64,000 nt of DNA from Perkinsus marinus ATCC 50983 (taxonomy: Eukaryota; Perkinsozoa; Perkinsida; Perkinsidae). Below, piece after piece: positions 31,527 to 43,528 of the stretch (positions within the stretch are counted from its first letter, which is position 1; the number at the start of each line of letters is the position of its first letter). The notes beneath the pieces were generated by a model. That model saw nothing but the letters and a program-made list of their open reading frames with translations, was not told the origin of the DNA and ran no database searches. The position numbers were made by a program, and so were the translations under genes. Where the stretch lies: positions 50,880 to 114,879 of the forward strand of contig NW_003215522.1 in assembly GCF_000006405.1 (NCBI RefSeq). The letters run 5' to 3'.

Positions 31527-33275
31527 GTGTTACATTTCTATGTTCGTTGCATTGTCTCATAGACTCAGTGTACCATTGTCCCATTGCTACTATTACTACG
31601 CTATAGCCGTATTATAGTTGCAGGAATTTACCTTACCCATGCGGCGGGCTTGCGACTTCAGTAGTAGTAGGACGACGATCCCGTATATTGGGTAGCACAG
31701 CCGATGTATACTTCCTAGACATATCGTGCTGGCGTTCTTCATTTTGCTATCGTTGAGCTATATAGACATCACCTACTACTTAATGAGTACTCCTATTGCC
31801 TCCACTCCGACTGTTTGTCTGTACTAGCATCGTCTCTGAGGTCTCCAGCCAAGATTGCCTCTAATGTTGCTGCTCCTCTTACTGATACTGTCTTCGACTA
31901 TCCCAGAGCTCCTCATGGTTTCATTGCCACGATATGGCGTGGCCTGCTGTTATTTATAATATTGTAGCCTTTTCTCATTCTGTTCCCTCACTTCTTAAAA
32001 TTTTTTCAAAGACTCAGTTCGTGATTCCCAATACTCAGCAGAGTCGGCGCACTGTGATGGTATCCAATACGATATTCGATATCAATTTTGTCCCAGCTGT
32101 CAAAAGCTATTCTTGACAGCTCAGTGTTTGCCAGGCCCTGACTGCCGTCACATTATAACGTGTCTCACACGTTCTACGGGCATCTCTTCGGCGCCAGCGC
32201 GTTAATCCCGGCGACTCGGTTTTCCTCATAATAGGCAAGTCTAACGGCAATGTCGAAAGCAAGAGATGCATCCTCGTATCAGCAGCCAGCACACGGGACC
32301 AGTCGTATTTCGTCGTAGTGGGTATTGCTCTACACCTCTCTCCACAAGTTGCTTGTCGTGTTAAGTGCCTCAAGTCGCATGGGTGTTGTTGGTTTAGGGA
32401 ATTTTCCGCGTAGCTCTACCAAACTGTTGAGCTCCTTCGTTGGCTCTACGGTGTTTTTTCACCACGTGAAAATTTATAATCTCTTCTGCACATACTGGAG
32501 ACGGAGGCTAGATTCAAGCTGATCGCCGGTGTTCGCTCTCATAGGCTTTGGAGCTCTGTATTGCTCTCCACCCGTTCCTGCTCGTATTAGGCTTAGTGAG
32601 TGTCATCACGTGCAAGTCACCCTAGCCTGGTCTCGCCCGACTGGGTATCTTAAGTCTGTTACTGGCATATGATCGGTTCTGTATATGTTCCTCATGTTTG
32701 CCGCACCCATTTACAGTTCTCGGGCTTCCGGCTAACAATGACCTCTTAGTACCATAACTTTGATAATTTTGTTTCCGAATAGTTTACATGCAGACAGTGT
32801 TTAATAACAACTTGTTCAAACACGTCCAACGATGATATTCAGAACAGATAATCACGGTTCGGCAGTAACATCGAGCTCTCTCTCTGCGTGTATGAGGAGC
32901 GGATTCCAGCCCGCATAGGATAGCGCACACGTGGCGGGTTGACATGAATTTTCATGCAACAGTTTGTCCAGCTGTCGGCTTGCTGGTTTAACCTCGTTGA
33001 CGATCTCAGGAAGATAAGTGTCGAGTACACGTTGAAGATCCCTGATTCCTTCAGGCTTGAGCGACTTGAACTGATTCGAGCAGCAAGTCGTACTCAGACG
33101 AGTAGTTCAACTTCATTGCGATTGGCATTGGTCTAAGAAGCCATGGTAGACACAACAGTGGAGTTTCTCCAGTAGACAAGTACAGCGAAACACAGTGGTT
33201 AGCTGAACGTCGAGCTAAGAAACAGAGATTGTGTTTTCGGGAAAACCTACAAGTGTATTCATATCTAGTACTAGC
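31465..33275. other. Long region without confident gene; coding-like fragment
   Basis: A microsatellite of CAT units lies at about 31491-31527. From about 32155 to 32400 a plus frame is open without any ATG and reads QRVNPGDSVFLIIGKSNG then ESKRCILVSAASTRDQ, a beta-rich pattern. It may be a fragment of a mobile element or an exon of an unknown gene. Another open piece (SPAKIASNVAAPLTD) lies near 31850. No complete gene can be built. Confidence 0.35.
31491..31527. repeat. Trinucleotide microsatellite (CAT)n
   Basis: About 12 uninterrupted CAT units, 3' of the PP2C gene. Confidence 0.9.
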
Positions 33276-35102
33276 ATGCCCAGGCAGGGAGAGAACCCGC
33301 CTCCTCGTATGAACGAGTCTCACAAGAGATTCCTCCAGCCTCCAACTCTCCAGCAGTCAGTTCGAAGTTACCCTTTAACAACACCGTCAGCCTACCCTAA
33401 GTAGGAGCTGGAGCATCCGGTCATGCATTGATTACGGCAGATCGCCTCAAGCAGACTTACTCTCTAACCGTAGTGGGGGAGTATCCTCGCCCCGAGTGAG
33501 GTGGAAGGCCGCGACGAGTATGTTCCTGTTACCCCATTGAAGGCACCTGTCCACATCGTCTTAGATAAGCCCCCCGTGTCCCGCGGTCTGAACGCTGGGA
33601 TGAACACGAGCCGGAGGGCTGCCTATCATCTCATGAGGGAGCGGCTCAAGCTCTGCGGCGGACGAGTCGGCAAAGGCATGGCCACAACTCGCAATAGGAA
33701 AGTGGTGGGTAGCAATCGCGCATGTCATTATTGACATTCATGGACAGCCTTGCAAAGAGTGCCTTTGTAGGTGACTTCGTTCGGTACAGCGCCGCGTTTT
33801 GAATATAGCAGAAGTAATTTCGGTAGAACTCTTCGAAGGAGTTCCTCATCGTTGGTCGAAAATGAACGGCGTCACGAGGGTTCCTACATGTATCAGACGA
33901 TGGAACGCCAGAGCCGGACGCCTCCAAATAGCAGTGTCGAGTACGAACACTGAGTGTGGTGACTGTAACCGCCCCTACCCTTCAGACGAACTGTCTCCCG
34001 CTCGTCGTGGTCCGATAACAGTTCGAGTCACAGCCTCGCCGAGATCGCGTTTACTGCAACGAAGCATGAAGAGTCCGAAATATCACGGTCGAGTCCGATC
34101 TGCGCCGTGAGTCAACACAACAGTGTTCTGACAGCACGCTTGATCCTCGCCGTCTTGGAATTTCCTCTTGCCTCGACTTGCCGGCTCGGATAGGCTCGAG
34201 CGAAAGAGGTATCAGTGGCAGGCACAGCTCAATCGCATGTCGACCTTACGAACTACGGCCCTTCATGGTCAGCAGGCGATTGCTGGGACCCAGAGGTGAG
34301 CTGGACGCTACGACTGTTCCTCCGAGGAAGTACTTAGGCAATTCACTTACGGTGATGAAGTGGCTCTCACGAAGACTCCTTACAAGCAGAAGGAACGTGT
34401 AGCTTGCAGAATCTGATCGGTCATCACTGACCCGTCTCCTGTCAGGTGAACTCGGCGGATTCTACTGAAGACCTCCGCCCGAATGCGCTACCGAGGTTGA
34501 GTACAAAAGAATTCTCACGCCGAGCCCACACAGCGGAACAAGGAGCCACGCCGGCCACGACATGCTCAACACCATTCAAGGCGCTTCACATGTCAACGCC
34601 TCCATCCCCGCAGACACCACTTAGTTTTCAAATTTCGGGGAGGAGGGAGAAAGTAGAGGTAGCTGCTTGTGACTCCTTAACGGGCGATGGCTTCACCCGC
34701 CAGGCTCTCGCCTCTTGTGCATCTCGAGTGAGCCGGGGCCATCGCGGAATAGAACGCAACGTGCGTCTGCAGATGAGCCAGCCTCTGTCAACACTTAAAC
34801 ACGGCGGTCGGGTGTGGCAGCAATTCTCGCCTGGTCCGCTCAGTTGCGAGTGGTCTTGCCCTCTCGCTCCATGCTGTCGATCGCCAACTATAAGCGACTC
34901 AATTTCGATTAAGAATCCACGTGCCGTTGGGGACCCACTACTCTCTGCTCAAAAGCCAAGATTCATCCCGAGATACCGGCCTATCTCGCCTCATCTTCCT
35001 CATATGTTTGAGCGCCAGCGTTTGTGTCCGGCCCCATGTCCGATGTACAGGGCAGATCGTGTGACTGTAAAAACTCATAGAGTTATTCATCAGGCATTCT
35101 GA
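33276..35102 (+). CDS. Hypothetical basic Ser/Pro-rich protein (spliced model)
   Basis: A run of coding-like plus-strand segments starts at the ATG of MPRQGENPPPRMNESHKRF. It continues through SPQADLLSNRSGGVSSP, RRAAYHLMRERLKLCGGR, GRTLRRSSSSLVENERRHEG and a long final frame (about 34446-35102) with RPNALPRLSTKEFSRRAH and KPRFIPRYRPISPHL, ending HRVIHQAF*. Composition is Arg/Ser/Pro-rich throughout, and intron-like GT..AG gaps separate the segments. Not all junctions could be placed in phase, so the model may merge two genes. No domain is recognised; a cytoskeletal or DNA-associated role would be speculation. Confidence 0.4.
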
Positions 35103-35409
35103 TTCATCGATTCATTTATAGTTTCATCCATGTGCATCAACACATGTATTACATATCCTTTTCTACGAAGATGGTACACGTGTTCCCAAGTGTTTAGATG
35201 TAGAACACGAACTGTGAGTCAAAAATACAGCGTATCCTGTGCCGATCACATACGAGGCACGCCTCATCGCACTAGTCTCGCTTGGCCATGCGTAGTTGCA
35301 TCTACCGGACTACGGAGTATGAACAACGTTCATTTTCGTACCGAACGTCGACACATTACCGCGATGCACACGCTTAGAAAGTCTCTAGTAGCGACAGGTC
35401 ATCCCTTTT

Positions 35410-35775
35410 ATGCCTTATTATGGTTTTCCAGCCAATGTATTCGTTCAGCAGGGGAGCTTTGCAGCAGCTGCTAGTAGTGTTATCGATGAGGATGAGCCCC
35501 ATTACTCCACTACACCGCGTTTCAACGTGTCGAATGATTGCGTGAATTTATCCCCCGAACCAACTCGACTACTTGAACGCAACAATCCTTTTCTGCCTTC
35601 GACCTCAATAACTGCCGGCCCTAACTGCTATAGAGTCAGCCTTCCCCTCCAGAGCTGCATTCTCGGCTTCAGCAGTATAGAGCTTTTAGTCCATTCTCGA
35701 CCCATTACTCCTGAATGGTTCGCTGTATCCCACTTCTCCATCATTGTCACAGTGGAGACTAGCACCCAATTTTGA
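35410..35775 (+). CDS. Hypothetical protein, 121 residues
   Basis: ATG frame starting MPYYGFPANVFVQQGSFAAA, with an acidic turn (SVIDEDEPHYS) and a Pro/Ser/Asn-rich body. It could be a separate small gene or an exon of the neighbouring basic protein. The last third is hydrophobic and may be out-of-frame read-through past an intron. No family is recognised. Confidence 0.35.
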   Translation: MPYYGFPANVFVQQGSFAAAASSVIDEDEPHYSTTPRFNVSNDCVNLSPEPTRLLERNNPFLPSTSITAGPNCYRVSLPLQSCILGFSSIELLVHSRPITPEWFAVSHFSIIVTVETSTQF

Positions 35776-35805
35776 CGTACTCAAACACGACATCGTGAAC
35801 TGTTA

Positions 35806-37628
35806 TCATCGAAACGATCCGAAACGGCTTCCGCGATGGAGCCACATGCTCTCATACCGATAATGTGCCTGGACGGCAACAGCCCAGAGACACATCACAT
35901 GGGACTGCGAATCTAAAGGCCGAAGAACTCTGATACGTTCGACCGCCTCAAGCAACAAATCGTCCTCTAGAATGCATCCCTTCACGCTGGCCGACCAAAG
36001 GACAAGTGATAGATCCTGCGCAGTTCCGCGCAGTATAGCAGGTCTCAAGTCGACCATTTCATAACCAGGGTGCTTGGCGACATAGGAAGCCATAGTGGCA
36101 ATAAGGCGTTCCGATGCTGGGGCTATAGTAGATGCCAAGTGCCATAACTCTTGGGGAACCTTGGTCCCGACCACGTCACTGGCCCAGATGAGCTTCGTCA
36201 TAGTTTGTGGATTTACGCTGTTGACAGCAAGCACTCGTACGCATGCCTTCAAGCATAGGCCGTTCGAATGGTACCCGGACTTTGCGATGGCGTATGCTAT
36301 TCCACACTGAGAGCGAGCGAAAAACGGCTGTGATAGCAATTCGAGACTCTGCTCATTCTCAGTTTTGAATATACAGAAATCTCCACACTACTGCCTCTGG
36401 GTACAAGAACTTACTGTTGCTCGCGCATCGTAGACTCCAGGATTGTTACACACCACTGCTATGACCTTTGGAGCAAGGACACTGTCCAGGGCTTGCATTC
36501 GAACCAGGGCGTGCAACATCCTCGATAACCCTTGACCGGTGAAACTGCGAAGGGAGTACAGCAAGTCAACACGAACTGCACCCGCTAGAGCTCACTATGT
36601 CAGATTGATCTTCGTGAAGACGGCCAGGGCCTTGCCTGCCTCGGCCGCCCATTTGGGTCGCGAGTGGAGCCGCTCTTCCGGGAAGAGACACGCCAAGGCA
36701 GCGGCTACTTCAACCACGTTGCGTGCAGTGAATTCGTTATCCAGCTTGGGAGCTATCGCGTGACGCCACACCGCACCCCTATGAGATGAAACCGTCCCGT
36801 GCAGAAATACTCAAGACGAATGCACCCACATTTGCGCTGGTGCAATACCCAAAGAATGCGGAGATGATACTGCCGAGCAGAGCAATGCCACCTCCGGCGG
36901 CCGAAGCCTCTTAGCGATGTCCCCCCTCCCCATATAGGAGCAGAGCTCCATCCAACAAGCCTAGTGGGGAGCTAACGGTCTTGCTATCATGATATGCTAC
37001 CCACCTCAAGCTCCCTCTCTTCAGAGGGAACTATATAGGACTTGATTCGGGACAGCGACCAAAGGATACATGCAGCATCACCGGTGGAGATCTTAACAGC
37101 TTCAACACGAACTCGTATAGCGTGGTCGAGCACAAGCGTGCTGAAACGGCAGTGAACTACATGGGAAAGTCATTGTCAACTATTCTACGCTATTCGTCGC
37201 CTCCTATCGCGATCGGGAACATCGGCGAGAAGCTTCGTCAAGGCGTACACTGCATCCGAGATGACCCTGCCGCTCACCAAACTGTGGCTGGGACGACCCC
37301 ACTTGGCCGTCTCGAATTCCAGCAGCTTGCTCCCGAGCTGAATGACTACATCAACGTCAGTAGAACCTAGACATGATACAAGAGCACCGGCTTCACTACG
37401 CCTCGAAATTGTGATTACTAACTCACGCTGGGCTCGCAGTTGGTTCATCGCCAAATTTATATTACTGACCGACATGACCTGGAGGTGGCTTCGAGCGATC
37501 TCCGCGGGGTCGCAACCGTTTTTGAGTCGCTGTTGCAGCTCGCTATGCTTGGTCAGCTGCCATGCTGCTGGCCTTATGTTGATGGTGGATAATAGCTCTC
37601 TGGACGGGCGTAATATGTGAATCGACAT
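35806..37628 (-). CDS. FASTK/RAP-like organellar helical-repeat protein
   Basis: Spliced minus-strand gene starting MSIHILRPSRELLSTINI, an Arg/Ser-rich leader typical of mitochondrial targeting. After an intron (donor GTGAGTTAG at about 37430) come helical segments: SDAVYALTKLLADV, VVEVAAALACLF, GLSRMLHALVRMQALD, AKGMAYAIAKSG-like (AYAIAKSGYHS), LIWASDVVGTKVPQELW and CLWAVAVQAHYR. Regular alpha-helical repeats with Trp/Ala pairs of this kind are typical of the large organellar RNA-binding families (FASTK/RAP, heptatricopeptide) expanded in apicomplexans and their relatives. They act in rRNA or mRNA processing in the mitochondrion or plastid. I did not see the C-terminal RAP domain itself; the gene may continue past 35806 through an unrecognised intron. 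Some exon edges are approximate. Confidence 0.55.
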
Positions 37629-38278
37629 TCACTGATGGCTGAGACAGTGCTGGTGGTGGCAACAGTATTCCCAAAAGCTTCCAACTGCTAATCAACGACC
37701 AACACCTCTACCTCGCCGAACTAGCCGCCTCGTTATTCCCCAGCACACAAATGGGAACGGACACGCAAGTTGTATAGCCCATTCAAAGGATCAGTGACAA
37801 GCCTGTAGAGATTCGCTTAGCTGACGACCCAGGTGGTCACAGTTGGTACACAGTGTACACCCTCGATCAACCGAGCGGACTAGTGAAATCGAAGGAAACA
37901 AATATTCATAGCAATTGCGAGTAAAAGGAAGCCTCACTTCCCTGGCAGAGATATGCTACTGGTGAAGACTCAAGTATGTACCGAAATGTACCCCTTACAA
38001 AAACTCGCCGCGCAGCTCGTGAAACACTCCATTGACCATCGGCGCACAATCGCATCGGAAATCTGACCCCGCAGAGAGTGCCAAAGCGATCGCTAAATTC
38101 CACAGTTGAACACCCCACAGAGGTCAACGCGGAAAGTATATATTTTTTGAAAGTGAGTGATAGTAGGGCATGCATGGGGGGCGGACTCCAAAAATTATTG
38201 CGATGATGATAATGAGAAGTATCGCGTATAACAGCAGTCAATACTCCAGTGGAAGCCCTCAAAAAGAGCTAGATAACC
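37629..38278. other. Spacer without supported gene
   Basis: Short frames on both strands only; none shows family features. Confidence 0.4.
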
Positions 38279-40284
38279 TCAGTCTGGACAGGGCGACTGA
38301 ACATGTGCGACGACTGGTCGTAGACTAGACTGTGATGCGGAGATAGGTACCCACTTATCTTTGGTGCCGTCGTTTTCACTATACTCCTCGCTACGGTGCT
38401 TCAGCTTATTCTCGAATGCCTTCAAACGCTTGGACTCGTCCTTCTTCAACGCCTGACACAGCCATCGAGCTCCGAACCAACTTCGCTGCATGGACCACTC
38501 CACCGCGATGAAGCATGATATAAGTTTAAGACGAACACAAGCTGCCGGTCGTCGTCGTCGGCATACCTCGGCGAGCTTGTCCAGTTGATCAGCAGCCTGA
38601 GCTTCAATCTTGAGCTGTTCCAACTCCATCATCATCTCAAAGAACTGCTCTCGGTTCTTCCGGACCGCCCTAAAAGCCCACCAGTTCGACTCTCCCGTTG
38701 TATCCACCACTCGACACACCCACATTTCAGAATTGTCATCGCTGCTATCTTCCTCCTCGCATTCATAACTATCATCTTCCTCCTCCTCCTCCTCGCTACT
38801 GCTCCCTTCATAGTCCTCATCCTCTTCGCTGGCATCCTCTGCATCTTCTTCATCGTCCTCGTCAGCCTTCAACTTTGCCAGTTCTTCACGGATGAATGTC
38901 GCCTGGGTCAGTATTATGTTCCCTGCACGAAACCTACCACTCTTGACTACGTCGGCTTCTGCTTGGGCCCTTTCGGCTCTCGTCTGCAACCTCGTCAGCT
39001 CTTCCTCGATGAAACGCGCCTGACAAAATGAATTTCGCAAAAAAGATTACACGACCACAGGTCTCGCGCTAAACGCCCGAGTCGAACAGCAATGAGAGCT
39101 CCTCGATAACGAACGAGTCTCACGTCATCATCGACAAGCCTCAGATCCAACTCCAGCTGTTCCTTCTCGTTTTGAAGCTGACAAACACCAAATGTGATGC
39201 TGAGTCACAATAATCTCACTTGTCTCAAAGAGATCTCTTTGTCCAGCAATTCCTCTCTTAAGGAATGAACCAGCTTCTTGGCTTCATCGATGAGGCCACT
39301 TCTGCTGCGATTCAAATCGCGAAGAGTGTCGATCTCAACTGGAGCGCAACTTCAACCACGCTCAACCTCGACGTGTTCCTACGTTTGATACAATCGTATC
39401 TCTCCTCGCTACGGCGGGCTTCCTCCAGGAGCTCTTTGAGCTCGGTATTGAGCTTGTTGGCGACCTTGTCCTCAACCTCTTCCTTCTTTTTCTCACAGGG
39501 TCTGAAGATATGCCTACTTACCCCGATTGGCTTTTAATTACTTCTTAGAATTGATGCCTTCCGGTTCCGAATTATGGGATGAAGCCGCGGACGCACCTGC
39601 ATGTGACAATACTCCAGATAGCCTCAGTCGAGTCCTAGGCTTACCAGGAACTCCCACAACACCCGTCTTGTCCTCTTCAGTCTTAGTCATTGGCTCAGCT
39701 TCAGAGTGAGCAGTCGAAGGCTTCGGTGAAGTGGCCTTAACAACGGTTTGGTCGGAGAGTCCCTGGCCTGAACGAAGGACTATTTGAGCTCAATACCAAA
39801 AGCGGGGAATCTGGCGCAGCTATTCTGCAGCCTGCGTGGCTCACTTCTCTGCGTGTCTGCGCCTTGACTCCCCACCACGGTGGTCACGGAGCCCATCGAA
39901 TCCACTCGGCTGGTCAATCTTGGGGGTAGGTATGTCGAGAATGGCGTACGAGGGATGACCAACGAAGGAGCTGGGAACACTGAAAGGTGACGCCAAAGCT
40001 GAGCGGAGGAGAGTGGGGGTAACGACACTCACGAGATGGCCAGAATACGGCAGGCTCGGAGCCAGCACTGGGGGTAGGTGGTATCGAACCGCTAACTGTG
40101 ACGGGATATGGCTGGGCAGGCTGGGGGAACATGGCTGAGACAAGTCGATGAAAGACTGCGGAGGATCTGCGGCTTCGAAGGAAGCACATGGAGGCAACCC
40201 AAATGCATTTCGCCGCACTCGTGAGTTGAGCAGCAGGGGTGGAGCCACACGAGGGAAGTACGTTGACAAACCACCGGTCGGCAT
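38279..40284 (-). CDS. Hypothetical protein: Pro/Ser-rich, coiled coil, acidic stretch
   Basis: Spliced minus-strand gene. The N-terminal part (MPTGGLSTYFPRVAPPLLL) is Pro/Ser-rich. After an intron (GTGAGTGTC donor near 40035) it continues HLSVFPAPSLVIPRTPFST. The middle is a long coiled coil (KLNTELKELLEEARRSEERY; REELLDKEISLRQ; QNEKEQLELDLRLVDDD; RFIEEELTRLQTRAERAQ). An acidic block follows (residues of the type EEEEEEDDSYECEEEDSS), then EQFFEMMMELEQLKIEAQ and a basic end (KRLKAFENKLKHRSEEY). The layout suggests a structural or scaffold protein. No catalytic or binding domain is seen. The start could lie further upstream, joined to the exons at 40470-40980. Confidence 0.55.
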
Positions 40285-40469
40285 TGCAGACTATTACGAA
40301 TAGTCAAAATCGATGCATTGATACGAGCTACAGCGAAGGAGGCGAAACTCGGTGATAGTGACATGAAATCAGACAAGAACGATACCACACGAGGAAGAGA
40401 TTCGTCGATGCTGTAGAACCTCAGAAAGCAATAACAAGTTGAATCATGGATAGCGCGCTCCGCATCCCA

Positions 40470-40980
40470 AGAAGGTTCACGAGAAACTCCACAATGACGA
40501 ACAGAATGCTCGGAAGTCACGAGCTCTAAGCGCGCCTCGAATATTTACGGGTCGGGCTGGGACCGTGTTGGCTGAGCCAGGGTAAGTGAACCTGGAAACG
40601 AACTGAGCAACTCGATTCACACCCTCCTCGTTAGCATGGTTGAATAGGAACATTCGCTCGCCCATAAAAAGAAACGCATCCTACGATGTGAGGAAGATTC
40701 GTGTGAGCTCATCGGAGAGGTGGCGGAGACCGGCTAACATTTGAGTACGGAGCACGTCCACTACGGAGGCACTACGGAAGCAGTGCCCTCCCATACTTCT
40801 TCGCGAATCGCGAATCGCGAATAGCCATTCTTATTTCGGCCTAGCAGTAGAGTATCTGAGGCCTACCGTAAACCGTTGGCAAGACACTTACTTCTTTCGA
40901 GAGTAGAGTAGCCACGACCATGAGGGAATTCGTATCGTCAGACCTCATTGATTGTGACGGTAGGAGCTGATGCACGTGAG
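40470..40980 (-). CDS. Uncharacterised exon chain
   Basis: Coding-like minus segments appear in order: MRSDDTNSLMVVATLLSKE with a GTAAGTG donor, AEIRMAIRDSRFAKKYGR, DVLRTQMLAGLRHLSDELTR, and DAFLFMGERMFLFNHANEEG followed by VNRVAQFVSRFTYPGSA. Splice signals are plausible but not all phases were checked. It may be the 5' part of the coiled-coil gene or a separate gene. A small 8-bp tandem repeat (TCGCGAAT) lies within it at about 40803-40824. Confidence 0.35.
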
Positions 40981-41746
40981 TTGGACTCTGCTAGATATTA
41001 CCTGTAGTCGTCAAATTTGTTGGAAATCATACAAGCCGCTGGGACAAGTTCATGATTTCAGCGCAACCCACATCGCTCGGCCTTTTACGGTTAGAAGCAG
41101 GTCTGCGTTTCAGGCACTCCATGAAAAGCAAGGAATCCCTTACACTTCCTAATGATGAAAATTACAAAGAATTTCTTCAGAGGCACGGTCAGTCAGGGCA
41201 GAGTTAGGGTTCTTGCAGACCAGCCAAGAATTCAAGATATTGCGCCCTTTTGCAAGACTAACTAGGAGACGACCTCGAGCCCTCTTCGGTTGATCTGTAC
41301 GTTTAGTAGAAGGACAGTCGCTTCCTCCTACACTAGTCTGTGAAGCGAGCAGCCGCGCCTCTCTCCTTAAGGGATATCATCATCGTGGAGGTTGCTGATG
41401 TATGATGGTCCTGTCTGGCATCCAATGGTGTTCTGAATGCTGGTTCAGACCCACGTACGGACATGCTTAGAATAGACTGGATAAGACCTGGGATGCGTAT
41501 TCTCCATTCAGCGTCTCCCATGGTCACGGAATGACAGTAGTTCCTTTCCTTCTCTTTCCGGACCGACCCTAGTAGTTCCTTTCACCGAGCTTATGAGGAA
41601 TCTCATGGTCGTGGGGTCATCAACGAGTGGGGTCTCTTGCGTTGCGTCGGGGAACTGTCGGCGACTGACCCGTCCTAGACACGCTCCTGGTCCGCTGGAT
41701 GTAGGCCTCCTGTTGATATCATCAGAATCGGCTGCTGTCTCGTACT
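40981..41746. other. Spacer upstream of the ankyrin gene
   Basis: Short frames only (for example minus 41333-41527) with no family features. Confidence 0.4.
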
Positions 41747-43528
41747 ATGGCGCATGCTTATCTCTTGCGTAGTGAATTCACCCTGTTTTCCCATGTCCTG
41801 TCGAGCGTAGGTGTCCTCATGGGCCACGTTCCATCACAACCAGAAGTCCCCCGTCCAGCCCTCCGAGAGCGGCGGTTCCCATCCAGTGTGTATGGCACGC
41901 TGCGATACGGTAGTGTGGAGGAGGTCGGGCAGTTGTTGGAGGAGGACCCGGCTGGTATGGCTGAGTACGAGGGCGCTTCGGGCCTCACTCCTGTCATCCT
42001 TGCTGCCAAGTTGGGTCGAGTTGATGTCCTCGAGAAGTTGCTGAGGTGTGGTATGCCTGTGGGCTCTCACAGTGCCATCACTACGCCCCTCCTGGAGGCA
42101 TTGGGCCGGGCTAGATGTGACTGTGTTGATTTGTTACTCAGGAGCTCCCCTACTCTGGTGACAGTCGCCAGCTTATCTGGTGTGACGCCTCTGATGTCAG
42201 CTGTCGCGGGAGGATGCATGCACTGCATTGAAGAGGTCTTGATACGGCTCGGGCCAGTGCATCCCTCTGCCTCGGCGGGAGTCCTATCGGAGGGGCGAAC
42301 TAGCGTCTCTCCTATGCAGATCGCTGTAGCGACTAGTAGGAAGGATGTGGTGCAGCGGCTGTTGGACAGCGGGATAGGCCCGGATGAGGGCAGCGTTGAG
42401 GAATGTGTAAGATTGCAAAATGACAACATACTGTATTTACTGTTGGAGTCTCTCCCTGAGGGTCCCAACGCTGTACTGGATGCGGCTCTGGTGGAGGCTT
42501 GTAGGGGCTGCTCGAACGCTGGTCTTGTAGCTCGCCTCCTGAGCGAGCACGGAGCTCGAGTCAGCCCTAAGGCACTTCAAGCGGCCACTGACCCGGGGAT
42601 AGTGGCGATTTTGATGAGCAACTGCCAGGCGTTGAGATTTAGTGACAGTGAATGGATCGGAATATTGGGGGCGCATGTGAGCCATTCGAGGGTGCTGGAG
42701 ACGCTCTGGTCGTCCACTTGGATTCCACAACGGGCAAGGCTGAAGGCACTCGAGATCGCGGTGGCCCAAGACGCCCCCAGTGCTATTGTGAGGGTCATGG
42801 AGAAGACCAGTAACGGTGTTCTGCTGCCCAGGGACGATCTTGAGGAGGCCCTACTGGTTCGGTCAGCCCAGTGCGGCTCCACCAGATGTCTGTATTATTT
42901 ACTGCGTGATTATGCTACTATTTCCATCTCCCTACCGAAGATAAGACTGAAGGTGGTACCGAATACGTACGTGGATGCTCTTGAGAGGGCTTCTGTCAAT
43001 GCCCATCACACTGTGTTAGATATGCTGCTCAACAACGGCTGTATGGTAACTGAGACCGCCCTAGTGGCTGCCACTCTAGGTGGCTCAGAACTGTGTCTGC
43101 AGCGGCTACTCTTCTCGGCCGACATCAAAGGGTTGAAGGAAAGTCTCGGGTGGTGGTACGACTCCCTGCTCATTGCGGCCTACACAGGGCACGTGGGTTG
43201 TGCACGCGTGCTGCTTTCCTTATGGCCGGACAAGGCAGCAGAGAGGATACGTTTGAGCGACGGAGGAGGCGTTCGGGCAACGCCGTTGAGCGTCGCAGCG
43301 CTGAGAGGTCACGTTGGGATGGTCCACCTGTTGGGTGAGTATTGCAACACTAAGCAGATGGTCAATGCTTTGGAGGTCGCAGCGTTCATGGGATATCCCA
43401 GAGTCTGCGAGGAGGTGCTGAAGGCCCTCCCTCAGCCGTTACCAGGCTGGGCGTTGCCTCGGAAGACTAAGCACGAGGGCATCAGCCTATGGTTGCAAGA
43501 TTGCACTAAGGCGGAGATCATCAGCTGA
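41747..43528 (+). CDS. Ankyrin-repeat protein
   Basis: Intronless frame of 593 residues from an ATG (MAHAYLLRSEF). Most of the protein is ankyrin-like helix pairs: GLTPVILAAKLGRVDVLEKLL, then TPLLEALGRARCDCVDLLLR, GVTPLMSAVAGGCMHCIEEV, SPMQIAVATSRKDVVQRLL, and near the end LLIAAYTGHVGCARVLL and TPLSVAALRGHVGMVHLL. Ankyrin arrays bind other proteins. No enzymatic domain, membrane segment or clear signal peptide is present, although the first ~25 residues are fairly hydrophobic. Lack of introns contrasts with most neighbours. The partner is unknown. One ORF covers the whole array without frameshift. Confidence 0.85.
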   Translation: MAHAYLLRSEFTLFSHVLSSVGVLMGHVPSQPEVPRPALRERRFPSSVYGTLRYGSVEEVGQLLEEDPAGMAEYEGASGLTPVILAAKLGRVDVLEKLLRCGMPVGSHSAITTPLLEALGRARCDCVDLLLRSSPTLVTVASLSGVTPLMSAVAGGCMHCIEEVLIRLGPVHPSASAGVLSEGRTSVSPMQIAVATSRKDVVQRLLDSGIGPDEGSVEECVRLQNDNILYLLLESLPEGPNAVLDAALVEACRGCSNAGLVARLLSEHGARVSPKALQAATDPGIVAILMSNCQALRFSDSEWIGILGAHVSHSRVLETLWSSTWIPQRARLKALEIAVAQDAPSAIVRVMEKTSNGVLLPRDDLEEALLVRSAQCGSTRCLYYLLRDYATISISLPKIRLKVVPNTYVDALERASVNAHHTVLDMLLNNGCMVTETALVAATLGGSELCLQRLLFSADIKGLKESLGWWYDSLLIAAYTGHVGCARVLLSLWPDKAAERIRLSDGGGVRATPLSVAALRGHVGMVHLLGEYCNTKQMVNALEVAAFMGYPRVCEEVLKALPQPLPGWALPRKTKHEGISLWLQDCTKAEIIS

